From positions 496,001 through 560,000 of the forward strand of contig CANMGU010000001.1 in assembly GCA_947497455.1 (NCBI GenBank): 64,000 nucleotides of DNA. The letters run 5' to 3'. The notes under the pieces are model-generated. The model was not told the DNA's origin and did no database searches. It worked only from the letters and a program-made list of their open reading frames with translations. Positions 54,301 through 62,435 of the stretch are shown here, in pieces. Both the position numbers and the translations under genes were made by a program. This DNA is from an uncultured Sphingomonadaceae bacterium. GTDB taxonomy: Bacteria > Pseudomonadota > Alphaproteobacteria > Sphingomonadales > Sphingomonadaceae. Position 1 is the first letter of the stretch, and every line of letters starts with the position of its first letter.

Positions 54301-54510
54301 ATGTTTGGACCACGCCTCACTCGCGTCTTCGCCAGCCGCTCCAACGCATTGTGGTGGTCAGCCATGGTATTGGTTACTGCTTACTGCGTTGCTGCGGAGC
54401 CGCCGGTTGCTCCAACCTCCGAGGAGGAGGCGAACAACATCATGGAAAAAGATGATGAAAAAAGGGCAGTCGATCCTTGGACGGACGACGGACTATCAGC
54501 GAGACGGTAA
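54301..54510 (+). CDS. Small conserved membrane-anchored protein
   Basis: A 69-residue protein: a basic amphipathic start (GPRLTRVFASRSNALWWSAM), one hydrophobic segment ending in TAYCVAAEPP, and an acidic tail. The start resembles a family of short proteins I recall from sphingomonads with the same RVFASRW-LWW layout, but the identification is from memory. The 256 bases upstream, between it and the peptide array, are AT-rich with no other gene. Confidence 0.6.
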   Translation: MFGPRLTRVFASRSNALWWSAMVLVTAYCVAAEPPVAPTSEEEANNIMEKDDEKRAVDPWTDDGLSARR

Positions 54511-54556
54511 TGCGCCCGTTAGGTGGGCCAGAGATTTCAGGAGAAAGGGTCTCGCA

Positions 54557-55333
54557 TCAATATTGCGCAGTTCCCCCGTCAACGCTGAGCATGGCCCCGG
54601 TGATACCCGCACCCGCATCTGACGCCAGCAACAGAGCCATCGCAGCTATTTCTTCAACCGTGTTGGGTCGCTTGAGCGCACTTTCCTGAGCGAACATATC
54701 GATCATTTCTTCAAACGTCATGCCGAGCCCCTTGGCGGTGGTGGGGCCATTGTCGAGGATCAGGTCGGTAAGCACGAGGCCGGGACAGATAGAATTTACT
54801 GTGATACCCATTGTGCCGACTTCCTGGGCTACGGCTTTGGTCATCCCGTTGATACCGTGCTTTGCAATTGTATAGGGCGCGAATGTCGGCTTGCCCATCT
54901 TGCCCTCGGTAGAGCTTATGTTGATCACACGGCCGGACTGCTGCGCGATCATCGGCTTGAGCGCGCGGCGGGTCGCCCAGAAGGTCGCATATATATTCCA
55001 CTTCATTGCTTCATCAAAGGCTTCATCGGTCAAATCCGCGAGCGGAGCCAGAGCACCGGCGCCGCCGGCATTGTTAACGAGAATATCGACCGTCCCGAAT
55101 CTCTCGATGGTTTGATCGATAAAGCCTTCCACTGCTTCCTGTTGCATAACATCGCCGGCAACAAATAAGGCGCGATCACCAACATCCAGTTCCTCAATCA
55201 CCTTTTTCCCTTTTTCAGGGTTCCGCGCCATCAGTGCAACATTGGCACCTTCCGCCAGATATGCCTCGGCAATAGCGCGCCCTATGCCTGCGGTGCCGCC
55301 GGTGATGGCTGCGGTTTTGCCTTTGAGTTGCAT
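54557..55333 (-). CDS. SDR-family oxidoreductase (FabG-like)
   Basis: A 258-residue SDR starting MQLKGKTAAITGGTAGIG after GGGAGAAG. The frame extends to 55390 without support. NNAGGAG, the Ser in NISSTEGKMG and YTIAK as YxxxK are present, and VNSICPGLVLTDL and the ITGAMLSVDGGTAQY ending are typical of 3-oxoacyl-ACP reductase-like enzymes. The substrate is not evident; it stands alone. Confidence 0.92.
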   Translation of the reverse strand: MQLKGKTAAITGGTAGIGRAIAEAYLAEGANVALMARNPEKGKKVIEELDVGDRALFVAGDVMQQEAVEGFIDQTIERFGTVDILVNNAGGAGALAPLADLTDEAFDEAMKWNIYATFWATRRALKPMIAQQSGRVINISSTEGKMGKPTFAPYTIAKHGINGMTKAVAQEVGTMGITVNSICPGLVLTDLILDNGPTTAKGLGMTFEEMIDMFAQESALKRPNTVEEIAAMALLLASDAGAGITGAMLSVDGGTAQY

Positions 55334-55595
55334 GGTCTTCTCCCGTTGATAATTTCTTCTAGAGCTATCGATAGAGCAAACCGGCGGCAATGACTTAAAA
55401 GACTAGGGACTACTCAATGCAGCGTCTCAAAACATTGAAAAATAAACGGAAAATGCGATGCGTTCATAAAAAAGGCTTCTAATATTAACCTAAGATAAAA
55501 TCAACATTCAGCAAGGGGTCAATCCGTGAAGCCTAAAACCATATTTGTCGGGCATCAAACGAGTCGGATCGCGAAAGATCCTTTTGGAGTATAAA

Positions 55596-56021
55596 ATGAT
55601 CAACAAGGTTTTAGGAACACTCGCCATCACCACAGCTGCTATATCAGCGATGGCCTTCGCAACGCCGGCTGAGGCGCGGGGCGGTTATTATCAAGGCTAT
55701 AATGACGGCTATTACGAGCGCATTGGCGATCGGCGCGATTATCGTCGTGGCGATTATTATCGGGATGACCGTTATTATGACCGCCGGGATCGTCGCGCTT
55801 ATCGTGAAAAACGCCGTTATTATCGCGACAAGCGTCGCTATCGCAATGATCGTCGTCGTTATCGCGGATGTGATCGCGGCACGGGCGGTACCATCATCGG
55901 CGCGATTGCTGGTGGTCTATTGGGCAACGAGGTTGCACGCCGCGGTGACAAGACCGAAGGCACTATCATTGGCGGTGCTGTTGGAGCGCTGGCGGGTCGG
56001 GCCATTGACGGCAACTGCTAA
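55596..56021 (+). CDS. Exported glycine-zipper protein, Arg/Tyr-rich
   Basis: A 141-residue protein starting MINKVLGTLAITTAAISAMA after TTTTGGAG. A signal peptide is cleaved near TPAEARGG. The middle is rich in Tyr, Arg and Asp with YRRGDYYRDDRYYDRR and similar segments. The C-terminal GGTIIGAIAGGLLGNEVARR and GTIIGGAVGALAGRAIDGN form the glycine zipper. It is a paralogue of the 53119 product. A strong hairpin follows the stop. Confidence 0.85.
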   Translation: MINKVLGTLAITTAAISAMAFATPAEARGGYYQGYNDGYYERIGDRRDYRRGDYYRDDRYYDRRDRRAYREKRRYYRDKRRYRNDRRRYRGCDRGTGGTIIGAIAGGLLGNEVARRGDKTEGTIIGGAVGALAGRAIDGNC

Positions 56022-56040
56022 GCATAGAAATTAAAGTTAA

Positions 56041-56073
56041 GCCCTCTGTATCCGGTCTGCGAATACAGAGGGC
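56041..56073 (+). terminator. Terminator-like hairpin after the glycine-zipper gene
   Basis: A stem of ten to eleven base pairs, GCCCTCTGTAT facing ATACAGAGGGC, with an 11-base loop, 19 bases after the stop codon. The downstream stretch is only weakly T-rich (CTATATTCC). Confidence 0.7.
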
Positions 56074-56103
56074 CTATATTCCTCGCGTCGCGTATCGAGG
56101 AAA

Positions 56104-56132
56104 GGGGACCGTGGTCGCAAGCTCCGGTCCCC
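56104..56132 (-). terminator. Hairpin after the decaheme cytochrome gene
   Basis: GGGGACCG faces CGGTCCCC with a 13-base loop, 19 bases after the cytochrome stop when read on the minus strand. It is followed there by TTTCCTC and could end the operon. Confidence 0.55.
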
Positions 56133-56150
56133 GCCTTTATGTAAGTCCTA

Positions 56151-59100
56151 TCACTTCGTCGTGCGCCGCGCCAGCATGGGCGGTACAGGGCCAATCCAGT
56201 CAGAGAGACTGGCCTCGTCTTTGACGAAATAGGGATTACCCTGACTGTTGAGATAGAAACGCTGCATCTCGCTGCGATTAAATGGTCGGGAGCCCAGTCG
56301 CCCGAATACCGCCATCTGACCGCCCGTTTCATCCACGGCCCGATCACGATCCAGACCCTTGGAAAGGGCGAGAGCTGGTTTCGGGGTACGGGCAAAGGCA
56401 ATGAGTTCCGGCATCGGTGGTGGCGAGAAGCCATAATAGTTCGGTTGGCTATCCGGGGATGTCAACTGAATCACTTTCAGACCATTGCGACCGTCTGCAA
56501 CATACGCAAACAGCGTTGCGTTGGTTGAGCCGACAATAACATCTTCCGCATCATTCATCTGGCCACCAAAGGTCTCCTTGCGGTAGATCACGGGATCTTC
56601 TGGTTTGGTAATATTGGCGATAACCAACCCTTCATCCTTTGCAGCGATGTAGGCGTATGTTCTGGCAAGATAGAGCCTGCGCGCATTTGTTAGCGGGATT
56701 GTTCCTGACTCTACCGGTACCGGGTTTTCCATATCTGTGACATTAAACAGTTTCACACCGTCGGAATCGGTGACCCACAGATAGCGGAACTGCAATGCCG
56801 AAGCCCGGGCATCGGACATGGGCATCGTGACAACATGACGTGGTTTCAGCGGATCATTGAGATCTATGACGACCAACCCACTCCCCGCTGCTATATAGGC
56901 ATAATGACCAGCTAGTGTGATGTGCTTGGCCCCATTCAAGACCCCGTCCGCATTCCAGGTGACAGCCCGTTTGAAGAAATTGTTGCGGAACTCGCCATCG
57001 GCCAGCGTATTGATGTCGACGAGAATTAGACCCTCTTCGCTATCAGTAACAACGGCATAATTGTAAATCGGGTGGAACGCCTGTTCTTCATTTATCTCGC
57101 GCAGCTCGGCGGTATTGCGTTCCGGAGCAATGGGCTGATTGGTTGACAGCGCCATGCAGGTCGCGTTCTTCGTATCGACATGGGTGTCGTGGCCCAAAGA
57201 AGAGAAGGGCGCCTTGACGATCCGTTCGGAAAAACCCTTGTTGCCGATCGAAGCAACATCATAGGCGCGGAACCCGCCCTTGCCTTCTGCAACAAACATA
57301 TATTCGCCGCGCAGCTGCAGGCAGCGAACGCTGTCGCCAGTGCCCTGCACAACATTGGCAAATTCCTCAAGCGCCTTGGTCTCACCAGACAGATCATCAT
57401 CCAGTCGTTCGCCGCGCACCCAGTTGATGAGTTCGCGTCCATTATCTTCAACATGCATTCGCCAATAATCAGGATAAGCATATTTTTGCAGGTAAGAACC
57501 GATGACGGCTTGCGGCTCATCCCATTCTGTTACGCGAACCGCTTCAAAACCCTTGTCCATACCTACCCAGGCATGCAGGCCGACAAAGTTCACGAAATTC
57601 GTGCCCTGTAGCAACAGCTGAGACATGATCGCATTATTGTCATTGGCTTCGCTCAAGTGACAATCTGAGCATTGCTTGGTTTCGGTTTTCCGAACCGTGT
57701 GCGGGAAATGCGGTGCAAAGGCCTGACTGGAGAAGCCGATGGCCGATATGGGTGGTTGCTGCACATAGATGCGCTCACGGTTGATATTGGTTGAGGACAA
57801 TACCAGCGCCGAGGTGGAACGAACCGGTGCGATGATGCTGCCTTTGGTGGTCTGGTGCCGGCCAAGCTGGAACATCTGGTCGCGGGCGACCTGCGGATTG
57901 TAGGTGGCATAGTTCCGTGTGGTGCCGCCTTCATATTTATGGCTTTCCGTCTGCCAGTTAGCCTCAATCGGCAAATGGCACCCCCCGCAGCTGGTCGTCC
58001 AGCTGAGGTGGCAGGTGAAGCAAACCATATTCTCGTCCTGGTGAGCGCGATCCGCGGCTGGAACTCCGCTACCGAAAGTAAATTTGCCGGTTTCAGATCC
58101 GGTTTTAGACATCAGCTTAGCGCGAGCCGACTTCAGATTGAAATCAGGATGCGAACGATCGACACTGTCTTTAACCAGACTGACACGCCAGCTGAGTTCT
58201 GGGTCGACAATAGAACGTTGGATCAGCACGCGTTTGCCATTGGCATCCTGCATCCATTCAAAGCGGCGTTGACCATCGGCATTACGCAACAGGTTAAGGT
58301 TCTTGCCCTTCGGGCGCGCCGCCAGATTAGATGTCATCAAAGTCGGATATTCATCAGCGGTGCCGTGGCAGTCCTTACAGTTTATCTCTACGGCATTCGC
58401 AACCTCGCCATAAATCAATCCATTGCCATGGCTGTCCTGAGCGAAGTGGCAATCGGCACATTGCATGCCGACTTCGGCATGGATACTCATCATATGGACT
58501 GATTTTCCAGGGTTGATGCCGGGTTTGACGAACTTCTCTTCATCCTCTTTGCGGAATTTCTCCGGATCATCATTATCGACAATATCACCATCTTCATCGA
58601 GCAGATTGCCGTCGCGGTCGCGTTTCAATATGGCGCGGAAATTCCAGCCATGGCCATGATAGTCGGCAAATTGCGTGTCCTTGGCTTCACTATTGAGATC
58701 ATAGACATTGCGGAGGAAATCAAGATCACCCCAAAGGCCTTTGGGTGAGGCCGCTTCCGGGTTGCGGTCAAGTATCTTGCGTACTTCTTCAGCATCAGGA
58801 TATTTCTGCTGCTTGTAGGTTTTCTGATATTCCTCGTCGCTCATGCCTTCTGGCCGCGGTGTGGTATTGTTCGGCCCAGGCCACATTAGTGGCGCGTCGG
58901 ATTCATAGTCCCACATGGTGTAGCCGAGGAAGCTATTCAGGAAGATATTGGGCTGGTGCATGTGGCAATTCATGCACTGGGCCGTCGGAATGGCGCGTGT
59001 GAAGGCATGCTGGATAGGATGCCCCTTTTCGCGTTTCGCCGGGTCTATGTCGCCGCTGTGATCATCGCCATGGCCATCATCATGTCCATCCTTATGATAT

Positions 59101-60320
59101 CCAGCTTTCTTGCCATATTTGCCCTTTTTACCATAGGCGGCATCATAAGTTCCGTAGCTGCCAACCCGATGCTCGCCCTCTTTCAAGTTGCGGATCGTTG
59201 GATCTTTGGTCTGGGTCTGGCCATCGCGGCCATATTTAGCCCAGATCAAGCTGTGGCGCGGTTCGCGGTCATTGGCATAGACCACGTGGCAACTGGCACA
59301 GCCCGACTGCCGATAATCGCCAGGCTGATCATTGGTACCCATGAACCATGTAAACGGATCATTGAGCCGGGTCTTGTGGATGTTCAAGGCTGGAATGGCA
59401 ACACGCAGACCGGTCCCGGGTCCGCGGTTGGATTGTTTGAGGTCAGGTCGGCCAGGCTCTTCTAGCCGCTGAATGATTCCACCGATATTGGGCAGGCCAA
59501 TTTCAGGGAATTGCGTGTTGATATTGCGGCCACCGCGCTCAAACACTCGAAACACATCGCCCGGCGGAATGGTATGCCAGGTTGGCAGGGGATAGAGAAT
59601 AGGCAAGGCACCGCGTTTCTTTTGCTCTTCCGTTACAGTGCCATGCGGATTGCCGGGTGATTTGATGGTCGCGGGCAAGCCCTTGCGCGTATAGGCTTCG
59701 CCGAATATGTAGTTTTTGAAAGGTACGATGCCGTTATTATAAGCAGCGCCGCCCCACAGCATCGCGCCAGTTGCCATCAGGGATCGTTCGGAAGCCTCGA
59801 TAATCTCCATATGGCAAGCGCCGCAAGCCTCCCGAGCAACGCGATAGTCCGACGGGTTGACGAACCGGACAAATTCCGGAGATTCCTTGTTCAGCAAGGT
59901 GTAGCTGCGTTTTGGATTTGCCGACGAAGGCCAATGCCAGCTTTCAGGATATTTGGGGAGGACATGCGCTTTTTTAAGTGCAAACATATATTGGGGACTT
60001 TGCTTGCCCCAGGAGTTATCGCCCGTAACGCTAGCATCGCCGCCATGACAGTCGACACAGCCAAGCACGACAGCGGGCGTTTCGTGCATTGTTTTCTGAT
60101 CACTGTCGGTATGACAGGACACACAGCCGGTACTCTTGCTATTGGCCGCATCCCATGTCTGGTTCTGCGGAGCAGGCGGAGTGAATGTATAGTCAATCTT
60201 TTGCGGTTTTTCCTTGCCGGCAGCCAATAACGCCGGTGTGGCTGCGACACTCAGCCCCGCGACGCCGAGGCCAGCGATGACAAAACGCTTAGATCGGGAG
60301 AGAAGATTGAGAAACCGCAT
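56151..60320 (-). CDS. Exported decaheme c-type cytochrome with LVIVD-repeat beta-propeller
   Basis: A 1389-residue protein starting MRFLNLLSRSKRFVIAG at 60320, two bases from the porin stop. It has a signal peptide ending near AATPALLAAG. Ten CxxCH sites lie at about residues 65, 87, 165, 339, 446, 618, 645, 765, 776 and 882. Residues ~405-425 are a His/Asp/Lys-rich insert. From about 990 on there are at least five LVIVD-type blades (GLILVDINTL, GLVVIDLNDPLKPR, GVKLFNVTDMENP, GLVIANITKPEDP, GLKVIQLTSPDS). It probably passes electrons across or outside the outer membrane with the adjacent barrel. The donor and acceptor are unknown. Confidence 0.85.
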   Translation of the reverse strand: MRFLNLLSRSKRFVIAGLGVAGLSVAATPALLAAGKEKPQKIDYTFTPPAPQNQTWDAANSKSTGCVSCHTDSDQKTMHETPAVVLGCVDCHGGDASVTGDNSWGKQSPQYMFALKKAHVLPKYPESWHWPSSANPKRSYTLLNKESPEFVRFVNPSDYRVAREACGACHMEIIEASERSLMATGAMLWGGAAYNNGIVPFKNYIFGEAYTRKGLPATIKSPGNPHGTVTEEQKKRGALPILYPLPTWHTIPPGDVFRVFERGGRNINTQFPEIGLPNIGGIIQRLEEPGRPDLKQSNRGPGTGLRVAIPALNIHKTRLNDPFTWFMGTNDQPGDYRQSGCASCHVVYANDREPRHSLIWAKYGRDGQTQTKDPTIRNLKEGEHRVGSYGTYDAAYGKKGKYGKKAGYHKDGHDDGHGDDHSGDIDPAKREKGHPIQHAFTRAIPTAQCMNCHMHQPNIFLNSFLGYTMWDYESDAPLMWPGPNNTTPRPEGMSDEEYQKTYKQQKYPDAEEVRKILDRNPEAASPKGLWGDLDFLRNVYDLNSEAKDTQFADYHGHGWNFRAILKRDRDGNLLDEDGDIVDNDDPEKFRKEDEEKFVKPGINPGKSVHMMSIHAEVGMQCADCHFAQDSHGNGLIYGEVANAVEINCKDCHGTADEYPTLMTSNLAARPKGKNLNLLRNADGQRRFEWMQDANGKRVLIQRSIVDPELSWRVSLVKDSVDRSHPDFNLKSARAKLMSKTGSETGKFTFGSGVPAADRAHQDENMVCFTCHLSWTTSCGGCHLPIEANWQTESHKYEGGTTRNYATYNPQVARDQMFQLGRHQTTKGSIIAPVRSTSALVLSSTNINRERIYVQQPPISAIGFSSQAFAPHFPHTVRKTETKQCSDCHLSEANDNNAIMSQLLLQGTNFVNFVGLHAWVGMDKGFEAVRVTEWDEPQAVIGSYLQKYAYPDYWRMHVEDNGRELINWVRGERLDDDLSGETKALEEFANVVQGTGDSVRCLQLRGEYMFVAEGKGGFRAYDVASIGNKGFSERIVKAPFSSLGHDTHVDTKNATCMALSTNQPIAPERNTAELREINEEQAFHPIYNYAVVTDSEEGLILVDINTLADGEFRNNFFKRAVTWNADGVLNGAKHITLAGHYAYIAAGSGLVVIDLNDPLKPRHVVTMPMSDARASALQFRYLWVTDSDGVKLFNVTDMENPVPVESGTIPLTNARRLYLARTYAYIAAKDEGLVIANITKPEDPVIYRKETFGGQMNDAEDVIVGSTNATLFAYVADGRNGLKVIQLTSPDSQPNYYGFSPPPMPELIAFARTPKPALALSKGLDRDRAVDETGGQMAVFGRLGSRPFNRSEMQRFYLNSQGNPYFVKDEASLSDWIGPVPPMLARRTTK

Positions 60321-60321
60321 A

Positions 60322-62430
60322 TCAGAAAGCCAGTATTGCGTTGAAGAGAATGGAATAATGGAATTCGCGCTTGTCGGTTTGATCGAACAAGTCTTCAAAG
60401 CCTTTTCCGGGAAGCAGTGCCGCACCCGATAAGCGGAAAACGATATTCTGGTTGGAGTTGGGACGGTAAATGGCTGCCGCCGACAAATCCCAGCCAATAT
60501 CTTTAGGTATCGAACCTTCGACGCGCAGCGCTTCAAGGCTTTCCGTCTTGTGGAACCAAAGATGATTGGCATTGGCGGATAACCGGAAGTCCGGAGTTAA
60601 ATCTGCATCAACGCCCACGCCCGCTAATATGGTGCCGGGGTTGTTGAAATTGCTCTGCCCCTGCTCCTTCGAGGATCGCAAGGAATTGAGGATACCGTTT
60701 CGACCATTGATGCTGATTGCACGCCCGCCGCCTGCAAACGGGATGGTCTGCCGGATCCAGTAACTGGTGTCCGCACCAGCAAAGATCGGGTTCTCGAAAA
60801 TCGAGTCAAATCCGGCTTCGGTATTGTTGTAAGGATTGCCGTCACCGCTGGCGAAAAGGCCTGATGCCCTGAAACGCAGGAAGTCAACATCATAGCTGGC
60901 TTCGGCAGCTGCAAAATAAGCGGCGATCTTGGCTGGCTCACTGGTAAAGATGCTGTTGCGGTCTTCGCCAAAGGCACCGTAAAGCTGACCGGTTACGTTG
61001 ATCCGGCCAATCCGGCCATCCACCGCATAGCCAGGATATACAACATCATAGGCCCGACCTCTGAGATCACCAATCAGAGCAGGGCGCACCGGAAAGCCAT
61101 TATCATCAATCTCGATATCGCTCTTCTCGCGGTTCATATTGTAGGTAACGCTGAATTGGCTGGTCAGGCCGACAAAGGGTAAATCCTGACGATAGAGATT
61201 GGCGAACAGGATATAGCTTTCGCGCGGCGTTTGGGTGATATCATTCAGGCCGCTATTGGTATCCTTTTCCAGCTGTACAAAGGCGCCGAGATTATATTGC
61301 ACGCGGTTATTATCCCGAGTCCCGAACAAGCGGAAGCCGAGCTGGTTATCCTGAAACAGGAAGCCACGGAAATCGGCTTGCATCGGCTGAATACCGATGC
61401 GGAAACTGTCAAAGTCATAGCGCGCGGACGTATTGCGGATATGATAGTCGAAAAATGCCTCTTGTACCCCGACAAAATAGTCGGTGCGGTTAGATGTCTT
61501 CGAAGGTTCGACAAACAAGACCCGGCGTTCGGGAACATTGACATGGTTGATCTGTGTCGCAAGCGTAAGCCGATATTCGACATCAGGTGGTTTGTAAGCC
61601 GTTGAACCTTTGATCAGGGCGACACCGGTGATGAAGGTTTGCGCGTAGACTTCGGATCCCGAACGTCCAAATACATCGATGCTGTTTGTCCGCTCCGTTG
61701 TTTGCACACCAACCGGAATAGGGAAACTTCGTGGCTCGATCACAGTATCCGAAATCGCATTGACGACAAAGAACCAATCATCGCCTTTCAAGAAAGACGG
61801 TTTTTTGTCCGCCGGGATGGGTTTGTCGCCTTTCAGCACATTTTGCGCATAGGGATTGGATGTATTGCTGCAATTGTTTTTCAGCGCACCGAATACTTGA
61901 TAGATCGACTGATCTCCGCCTTTTTGCGGGCATAAGGTCTGCAATATCCGCCAGCGATCGGGGACTGGAAATTCGTCTGTCGGAAAGGCTTCCGGGGGTG
62001 GTGCACTAATCGCTCCGGGGTTGTTTTGAATGACGCGATCGGGCAGCTCTTTGGGCACACCAGGACGGCGGCGACCATCGATTAAGGCCTCGTCAGCTTC
62101 CAGACCATCAAAATCCATTTCCAACTGTTCTGGTTCAGCCGCTACTGGCTCCACGACCGCCGGATCGGCGACCGGTGGTTCGGCGGCGGTGACCGCGGCC
62201 TCTTCTTCAGCATCGGGACCGCCGACCGCGAGCATGCCAGCACCAGCATCGATATTGGCAAGATCAAAGTCAGAATTGTCGATGCGCATCCAGTCAAATT
62301 GCTCGCTTGCCAGTAAGGCGGTGAGCGATGACTCCATTTCCTCAACAGACAGGCGCTGGGCTTCCATCTGCTCGGCCTGACCGGACATCACCGTCATAAT
62401 CGGCAAGAAAGAGGAGGATAGAGTTGGCAC
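60322..62430 (-). CDS. Outer-membrane beta-barrel protein linked to a decaheme cytochrome
   Basis: A 702-residue protein starting with GTG at 62430, three bases from the upstream stop. The N-terminal ~130 residues hold a weak signal-like stretch (SSFLPIMTVMSGQA) followed by an acidic Ala/Glu/Pro-rich region. From about residue 240 to the end there are alternating aromatic/hydrophobic strands typical of a porin, ending FHYSILFNAILAF with the terminal Phe used for outer-membrane insertion. No CxxC of the MtrB type is seen near the start. The coupled cytochrome downstream makes a porin-cytochrome pair likely. Confidence 0.78.
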   Translation of the reverse strand: MPTLSSSFLPIMTVMSGQAEQMEAQRLSVEEMESSLTALLASEQFDWMRIDNSDFDLANIDAGAGMLAVGGPDAEEEAAVTAAEPPVADPAVVEPVAAEPEQLEMDFDGLEADEALIDGRRRPGVPKELPDRVIQNNPGAISAPPPEAFPTDEFPVPDRWRILQTLCPQKGGDQSIYQVFGALKNNCSNTSNPYAQNVLKGDKPIPADKKPSFLKGDDWFFVVNAISDTVIEPRSFPIPVGVQTTERTNSIDVFGRSGSEVYAQTFITGVALIKGSTAYKPPDVEYRLTLATQINHVNVPERRVLFVEPSKTSNRTDYFVGVQEAFFDYHIRNTSARYDFDSFRIGIQPMQADFRGFLFQDNQLGFRLFGTRDNNRVQYNLGAFVQLEKDTNSGLNDITQTPRESYILFANLYRQDLPFVGLTSQFSVTYNMNREKSDIEIDDNGFPVRPALIGDLRGRAYDVVYPGYAVDGRIGRINVTGQLYGAFGEDRNSIFTSEPAKIAAYFAAAEASYDVDFLRFRASGLFASGDGNPYNNTEAGFDSIFENPIFAGADTSYWIRQTIPFAGGGRAISINGRNGILNSLRSSKEQGQSNFNNPGTILAGVGVDADLTPDFRLSANANHLWFHKTESLEALRVEGSIPKDIGWDLSAAAIYRPNSNQNIVFRLSGAALLPGKGFEDLFDQTDKREFHYSILFNAILAF

Positions 62431-62435
62431 TTGCT

